Source of the DNA: Armatimonadota bacterium
Lineage (GTDB): Bacteria; Sysuimicrobiota; Sysuimicrobiia; Sysuimicrobiales; Humicultoraceae
NCBI GenBank assembly: GCA_031459715.1
Contig: JAVKIA010000024.1
Span: forward strand, 1 to 36,926
Reading direction: 5' to 3'
DNA length: 36,926 nt
This document shows positions 33,516 through 36,926 of the stretch, piece after piece. The first letter of the stretch is position 1; every line of letters begins with the position of its first letter. The position numbers and the translations under genes were made by a program. Under the pieces are notes generated by a model, which did no database searches, had not been told where the DNA came from, and saw only the letters and a program-made list of their open reading frames with translations.

Positions 33516-34358
33516 CTATCCCTTCCCGCGCTTGCGATCGATGATGGCCTTGCCGATCTTCAGGGGGATGGCTCCCCCGGGAAGGATCAGGTTCACCGAC
33601 TCCGCCCCCAGGTCGAACAGCACCTCACGGTTGAAGATCCGCCGCATCTGCTGCTGGAAGCCCGTCCCACCCGCCCGGGCCTCCCCCGTGATGGCATCCA
33701 GCTCCACCACACCCCGTTTGCCTCGCGCCTCCCAGGCGTACTCGAAGGCGTAGATGGGGCGGTAGAGGAGGTGGAGGAACTCCACGTCGATGGTCTCCTC
33801 GGAGATCTGATCCGCCTCGTAGGGCGTCATCAGTCGTTGCACCAGACGCTGCACCACCGTGAAGGCCTTGACCTCAGGAGGCACGACTACAGCGTCGGCC
33901 GGCGCAAACCCGGACAGGTCGACGATCTCCTCCCGGGGCCCGGTCAGGCCCCGGGGTGGGAGCTCCTCCCCCGTCACGCCCTCCACCACGCACTCCTGTC
34001 GGTCGTCCTCCTCGCAGTGCTCCACACCGCGGATGATGAAGTGCGGCGGCGGTCCCGCGGCCACAGCGTAGTCCACGCCCTCCACGGTCACCGCCCGCAC
34101 GCTGGCGTCGGCCACCGGCACCAGGTACTGGCGGCCGCGGTCGAAGACGAGCCGCTTGCGGGCGGCGGCATGCCAGACGGGGAGAAAGCGCTTCTCAATG
34201 GCCGCCACGGTGATCTCGTCGCCCTTGGGCCTCAGCAGCAGGCGGGAGAGGGAGCCGAAGGCCACCATCTTGTGGTCCCAGGCCTTCTCCCTCGCTTGCT
34301 CCGGGGAGAGGGCGGAGGCCAGGAGGAAGACCTTTTGCTCGCTGACCCTGATCTCCAC
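33516..34358 (-). CDS. Conserved-looking protein of unknown function
   Basis: 280 residues, ATG 34358, no signal peptide or membrane helix seen. Not recognised. It is rich in Val, Arg and Glu; central part I-I-R-G-V-E-H-C-E-E-D-D-R-Q-E-C has two Cys and a run of acids, and the C-terminal half (F-L-H-L-L-Y-R-P-I-Y-A-F-E-Y, R-G-V-V-E-L-D-A-I-T-G) suggests a strand-rich domain similar in look to PepSY-type folds. It begins 11 nt after the DUF350 gene stop and ends 11 nt before the PrsW start, so the three look co-transcribed. Probably acts on or under the membrane with DUF350 protein; the role is unknown. Confidence 0.6.
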   Translation of the reverse strand: MEIRVSEQKVFLLASALSPEQAREKAWDHKMVAFGSLSRLLLRPKGDEITVAAIEKRFLPVWHAAARKRLVFDRGRQYLVPVADASVRAVTVEGVDYAVAAGPPPHFIIRGVEHCEEDDRQECVVEGVTGEELPPRGLTGPREEIVDLSGFAPADAVVVPPEVKAFTVVQRLVQRLMTPYEADQISEETIDVEFLHLLYRPIYAFEYAWEARGKRGVVELDAITGEARAGGTGFQQQMRRIFNREVLFDLGAESVNLILPGGAIPLKIGKAIIDRKRGKG

Positions 34359-34369
34359 GGGCGTTCCGG

Positions 34370-34663
34370 CTACTTGAGAATGACGGCGACGACAAGCAGG
34401 GCCATGGCCAGGATCGTCGCTCCCTGGACCAGCGCCACAGCCATGTTGCCGTTCTTCAGCTCGGCCATCTCGTCGATGCCGGGGGCGACGCGGTTGAAGA
34501 CCCGCATGGCGATGGGAGCCATGATGGCGAAGGCGATCCCGGCGACGACGACCCAGAACAACAGGAAGAGTGCATTGAGCAAGACCCGGCCGTAGTCTGG
34601 CCCTCCCAGGGGGATCCCGAAGGGGGGCAGCTGCTGCGCGAGCGTGACCAGATGCGGTATCAT
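34370..34663 (-). CDS. DUF350-type small membrane protein
   Basis: 97 residues. SD GAGAGGAGG precedes ATG 34663. Two membrane helices (N-A-L-F-L-L-F-W-V-V-V-A-G-I-A-F; L-V-Q-G-A-T-I-L-A-M-A-L-L-V-V) flank a short loop with I-D-E-M-A-E-L-K-N-G-N-M-A-V-A, the pattern DUF350 proteins share (they carry an E-L-x-x-G-N-x-A-x-A motif). DUF350 genes are often next to ATP-grasp or membrane-stress genes; their function is not established. Located between the unknown protein and a broken gene. Confidence 0.7.
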   Translation of the reverse strand: MIPHLVTLAQQLPPFGIPLGGPDYGRVLLNALFLLFWVVVAGIAFAIMAPIAMRVFNRVAPGIDEMAELKNGNMAVALVQGATILAMALLVVAVILK

Positions 34664-34675
34664 CTCTGCCTCCTC

Positions 34676-34930
34676 TCAGTCGCTGAAGTTCTTGTTGATG
34701 AAGTCCTTCTCGCTGGTGAACTGCTGCCGCTCGATGTCGAAGACGGTGAACCGCATGGCCTTCATCAGGCCCCGCGCCGCCCGCCGCCTGGCCTCATCCC
34801 CCGTGGCGCTCTCCCAGGCCCGGATAAAGGTCAGCCAGTCTCGCTTGGCCACGATGAAGTTGAGGATGTACTTGCTTCACACCTGGGCGGCGATCAGGGT
34901 GGTGGCCGGCGGCTCCCGGGTGAGGACAGC
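34676..34930 (-). pseudogene. Fragment of a broken gene with in-frame stop
   Basis: A coding-looking stretch of 66 codons (S-K-Y-I-L-N-F-I-V-A-K-R-D-W-L to K-N-F-S-D) ends at TGA 34676-34678, just before the SD of the DUF350 gene. It has no start codon near its 5' end: immediately upstream in frame is TGA (34877-34879), preceded by T-R-E-P-P-A-T-T-L-I-A-A-Q-V, which reads well as protein but overlaps the RDD gene's 3' end in another frame. So it is either the C-terminal part of a gene damaged by a stop mutation, or the former C-terminus of the RDD protein after a frameshift. Internal GTG 34852 or ATG codons could still start a shorter peptide. Confidence 0.5.
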
Positions 34931-35547
34931 GTTTGTGCTATCCTCACCTGCGCCACCCCGGCCTGCTCTGTCGGACGGGCGGGGAAGTCGGCGCCTGGGC
35001 CCACGGGACCGCGTATCCGGTACCCTCCAAACACCCCGACCGCCGCGAGGGCCAGAGCGACCGCCACCGCGGCAATCCTTGCCCACGGAGCCGTGGGGCG
35101 CTGGACGACCACCGATCTGGCAGCGAGGTCGCCCAGGCGCTGGCGCTGTTTCGTCACCATGATGAGCACCGCTCCCACCAGGTAGACGCCCAGGCCGTCC
35201 AGCGCGCGGAGCAGATTGCGCAGGAGGGCCGCTCCAAGTGTGATACGGCCGCCTCCGAGGCGGCGCACGCGGATGCCGGCCGAAACCTTCCCCAGGGTGG
35301 CGCCGAACAGGGTCTCAAAGAAAGTGAAGTACGCCAGCAGGACGCCAGTGACGACCGCTGTCACCAGGAGGGCCGGCGCGCCCTCAAGCTGGAAACCGGT
35401 GGCCGTGGCCCCGCCGAACCGGGGCGCCAGGGTCAGGCCCACGAACATGAACGTGCCGAAGGCCAGGAACCCGTCCACCACCTGGGCCAGGATTCGCTGG
35501 CCCAGCGTGGCCAGGGTTGCCGTGGCGGGTTCTCCCCTTGCGTCCAT
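34894..35547 (-). CDS. RDD-family membrane protein
   Basis: 217 residues, ATG 35547 with AGGGTGG upstream. RDD marks are clear: L-G-Q-R-I-L-A-Q-V-V-D-G-F at the first helix, F-G-A-T-L-G-K-V-S-A-G-I-R-V-R-R after the second, and Q-R-L-G-D-L-A-A-R-S-V-V-V near residue 150. After that comes an additional hydrophobic helix (I-A-A-V-A-V-A-L-A-L-A-A-V) and a tail of low complexity ending in P-P-P. RDD proteins are small transporters or membrane partners of unknown general role. The tail runs through a strong hairpin (34919-34948) and may be foreign or frameshifted sequence. Confidence 0.85.
   Translation of the reverse strand: MDARGEPATATLATLGQRILAQVVDGFLAFGTFMFVGLTLAPRFGGATATGFQLEGAPALLVTAVVTGVLLAYFTFFETLFGATLGKVSAGIRVRRLGGGRITLGAALLRNLLRALDGLGVYLVGAVLIMVTKQRQRLGDLAARSVVVQRPTAPWARIAAVAVALALAAVGVFGGYRIRGPVGPGADFPARPTEQAGVAQVRIAQTLSSPGSRRPPP
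34919..34948. repeat. 12-bp inverted repeat at the RDD 3' end
   Basis: GGTGAGGACAGC, loop GTTTGT, GCTATCCTCACC: 11 of 12 pairs, 1 mismatch. It lies inside the last codons of the RDD frame, next to the broken gene fragment. It could be a former terminator or a remnant of insertion or deletion at this junction. Confidence 0.55.
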
Positions 35548-35610
35548 GGCGCCACCCTAGCGGGTCCACCTGAACAAAACCTGGACAGGGACCTGAGCCT
35601 GAGGCTTCCG

Positions 35611-35640
35611 TTGACAGCACCCCCCGCAGTAAAGTTAAGT
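35611..35640 (+). promoter_or_regulatory. Candidate sigma-70-type promoter for tRNA-Ala
   Basis: Perfect -35 TTGACA (35611-35616) followed after an 18-nt spacer by TTAAGT (35635-35640), a weak -10 (three matches to TATAAT). The region is unusually AT-rich for this genome (AAAGTTAAGTAAGG) and lies about 85 nt before the tRNA, so a promoter is likely even if the exact -10 is uncertain. Confidence 0.5.
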
Positions 35641-35724
35641 AAGGAATGGTAAGCGCCTGGGTTCCTGCGGGATCCGGGCGAGGGCAAGATACGTCGAACT
35701 GCACGTACCTGTGACCGCACTGTT

Positions 35725-35799
35725 GGGGACGTAGCTCAGCGGGAGAGCACCTGCTTTGCACGCAGGGGGTCAGGGGTTCGAATCCCCTCGTCTCCACCA
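35725..35799 (+). tRNA. tRNA-Ala (anticodon TGC)
   Basis: 75 nt with encoded CCA (35797-35799). Acceptor GGGGACG pairs with CGTCTCC (one G-U), discriminator A; D-arm GCTC...GAGC; anticodon stem CCTGC/GCAGG encloses TTTGCAC with TGC at 35757-35759; T-arm AGGGG-TTCGAAT-CCCCT. Reads GCN alanine codons. Directly followed by the decayed integrase, as expected for a tRNA gene used as an integration site. Confidence 0.97.
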
Positions 35800-35854
35800 C
35801 TCCTTGTAACGATGCGGCTTTCAGCCTTTCCCCTCGTCCCCAGCAGACGAAAAA

Positions 35855-36170
35855 GCGGATGCTCAGGGGCAGGAGGCCATCGTGGCCTTCCTGCTCAGCC
35901 GTCGAGTCACCAACTGTATCGCCCGAACCCTCGAGATCTGTGCCGATAGCCAGTCCCGCTTCCAGGTCGCCGCCTGTCTCCCGCCTGTGGGGGCAACGTC
36001 TGTTGCGATCCAGCGGTGCCTCGCTGGGCTCCGCGTCCGGATGGAAGCCGCTGGCGTGGACCAGCACTTTCGTACGCTCAAAACCTTCTTCAGCTGGTAT
36101 GTGGAAAGCTGCCTCATTGGGGAACACCCGGTGCGGATATGCTGATGAGAGCCCCAAGACGCTGCCTTGA
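35855..36170 (+). pseudogene. Tyrosine recombinase (integrase) N-terminal remnant
   Basis: Frame at 35855-36145 reads A-D-A-Q-G-Q-E-A-I-V-A-F-L-L-S-R-R-V-T-N, then L-E-I at the place of the typical T-x-x-x-Y-x-x-x-L-x-x-F, and later L-R-V-R-M-E-A-A-G-V-D-Q-H-F-R-T-L-K-T, F-F-S-W-Y-V-E-S-C-L-I-G-E-H-P-V-R: the SAM-like core-binding domain of XerC/phage integrases. It stops at TGA 36143-36145; another frame continues with E-S-P-K-T-L-P to 36170, matching the linker before the catalytic domain. The catalytic domain with R-H-R-Y is absent. No good start or SD is visible. It is 56 nt after tRNA-Ala. Confidence 0.72.
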
Positions 36171-36652
36171 GCCCCGGAAAATGAATCGGTGCGCCAGCTT
36201 CTTCCGCACGCGCTGCGTCACTTCGGCGCGACGTGCATCCTCCGACACACAGGACTTTCATGTCAACGCTGAAATGCGGCGGCGACTTGGATTGGGACAA
36301 TGGGACACCCCTACCTACGGCGTGTCCCTTCCCCAGAGCAGGTGACTCGTTTCCGTTCCGCCGTCACATGGGTACGGATCGCTCTCCGTCGCGGGGCGAG
36401 GATCTCCAAGCGCTTGGGATTTCCCAGGGCCTGGCAGATCTGGGTCTAGAGGTCGAACAATGGATGATCGGTCCCGTACCACCTGTGGCCCTGTCCCGCA
36501 GAGTGTGGCGGCGCCGCTGAGCAGGGGCAGGGTCTGGTGTCGGCGAATCCCCCGCCTTGGTCTGCGGCCGACAGAGTACGGAAGGGAAGCGAGGCGGATT
36601 GTGCGCGGGGCCGCCGTGGGGTCGGTTGTTGATCTCAGGAGGGAGGTGTAGC
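36171..36652. other. Non-coding stretch, nothing recognised
   Basis: About 480 nt between the integrase remnant and the next gene. Short open frames exist on both strands but none carries a motif, signal or SD that supports it. The base composition is a little lower in G+C than the flanks. It could be further eroded mobile-element DNA. An SD-rich segment at its end (36638-36649) belongs to the following gene. Confidence 0.5.
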
Positions 36653-36926
36653 GTGAGAAGGCTTCTACATCTTACCCTGGCCATGCTGGGTGTTCTGCTG
36701 GTAGCGGTTCTGCTCCAGAACGGGAGAGTTGACGCGGGGAAGAAGACAAAAGTGACCTGGCTGGGCCACGCCAGCTTTCGCATAGAGACGCCGCGGGGGC
36801 GTGTTCTCTACATAGACCCCTGGCTTAAGAACCCTCAGTTGCCAGCCGCGAAGGCCAAGGTAGATCGGGCCGACTTCGTCCTGATCACGCACGGGCACTT
36901 TGACCACGTGGGAGAGGCAGTAGAGA
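36653..36926 (+). CDS. Exported MBL-fold hydrolase (UPF0173-like), N-terminal part
   Basis: Runs off the right edge after 91 codons. GTG 36653 follows AGGAGGGAGGTG. Residues 1-20 are a hydrophobic signal sequence or anchor (L-T-L-A-M-L-G-V-L-L-V-A-V-L-L). Then V-T-W-L-G-H-A-S-F-R-I-E-T, L-Y-I-D-P-W-L, and the zinc motif T-H-G-H-F-D-H-V-G. The opening W-L-G-H-A-S-F is characteristic of UPF0173/YtkL metal-dependent hydrolases, here with an export signal not present in most cytoplasmic members. Substrate unknown. Confidence 0.82.
   Translation, partial: MRRLLHLTLAMLGVLLVAVLLQNGRVDAGKKTKVTWLGHASFRIETPRGRVLYIDPWLKNPQLPAAKAKVDRADFVLITHGHFDHVGEAVE

Noticed and set aside
36171-36652. Several 60-110-codon frames after the integrase remnant
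   Set aside because: No SD, motif or hydrophobic pattern; both strands open equally, as expected by chance at this GC level.
1-36926. CRISPR arrays, IS elements, rRNA, riboswitches
   Set aside because: No regularly spaced repeat array, transposase, rRNA-like segment or known riboswitch core could be seen in the window.

Overview
This is a high-GC (roughly two-thirds G+C) bacterial chromosome segment. It is gene-dense and has many stop/start overlaps (ATGA, GTGA, TGATG) and strong Shine-Dalgarno (SD) sites. The content is mostly uptake systems plus sugar or organic-acid catabolism: four substrate-binding proteins, two ABC permease pairs, one complete tripartite tricarboxylate (TctABC) set, sugar-acid enzymes, an IclR regulator and a large BTAD-type regulator. 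No phylogenetic marker is present. A free-living heterotroph of a deep, largely uncultured lineage (Chloroflexota, Rokubacteria or CSP1-3/Sysuimicrobiota-like) is only an impression.

Layout. 1-2852 (minus): the N-terminus of a GH20b-type glycosidase running off the left edge, a sugar-binding lipoprotein/periplasmic-type protein, and a PP-loop sulfurtransferase-like ATPase. 2929-3603: a secreted protein of unknown role. 3745-3834: tRNA-Ser(TGA). 4029-7965: an L-glutamate-gamma-semialdehyde dehydrogenase, a decayed acetamidase/formamidase pseudogene, and a Ski2-like DEAH helicase.

8092-17923 (plus) is the most interesting block. It looks like one transcription unit: IclR regulator, RraA/HMG-aldolase-like enzyme, PfkB (KDG-kinase-like) kinase, a taurine/nitrate-type ABC transporter with two different permeases, a small membrane-anchored protein of unknown function, a 727-residue transaldolase-like protein and a tagaturonate-epimerase (UxaE) family protein. 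I infer a hexuronate or related sugar-acid uptake and breakdown system with an atypical transporter and an unusual aldolase. No dehydratase or uronate reductase is present in the window, so the pathway is incomplete here.

17971-23147: a carbohydrate ABC transporter (binding protein plus two permeases, no ATPase) on the minus strand, divergent from a TIM-barrel sugar isomerase/epimerase. That gene converges on a D-tagatose 3-epimerase-like gene. 23391-28526 (plus): TctC-TctB-TctA, an IolB-like isomerase, a HAD phosphatase and an MBL-fold hydrolase, nearly all overlapping. 28572-29540: a quinone-oxidoreductase-like dehydrogenase. 29697-32627: a 976-residue NB-ARC/TPR/BTAD regulator with the DNA-binding part at the C-terminus. 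32629-35547 (minus): PrsW-like membrane protease, an unknown protein, a DUF350 membrane protein, a broken gene fragment and an RDD membrane protein. 35725-35799: tRNA-Ala(TGC), followed directly by the remains of a tyrosine integrase (35855-36170), about 0.5 kb of apparently non-coding sequence, and the start of an exported MBL-fold hydrolase.

Functions were assigned by recognising motifs in the translations. No database search was run.
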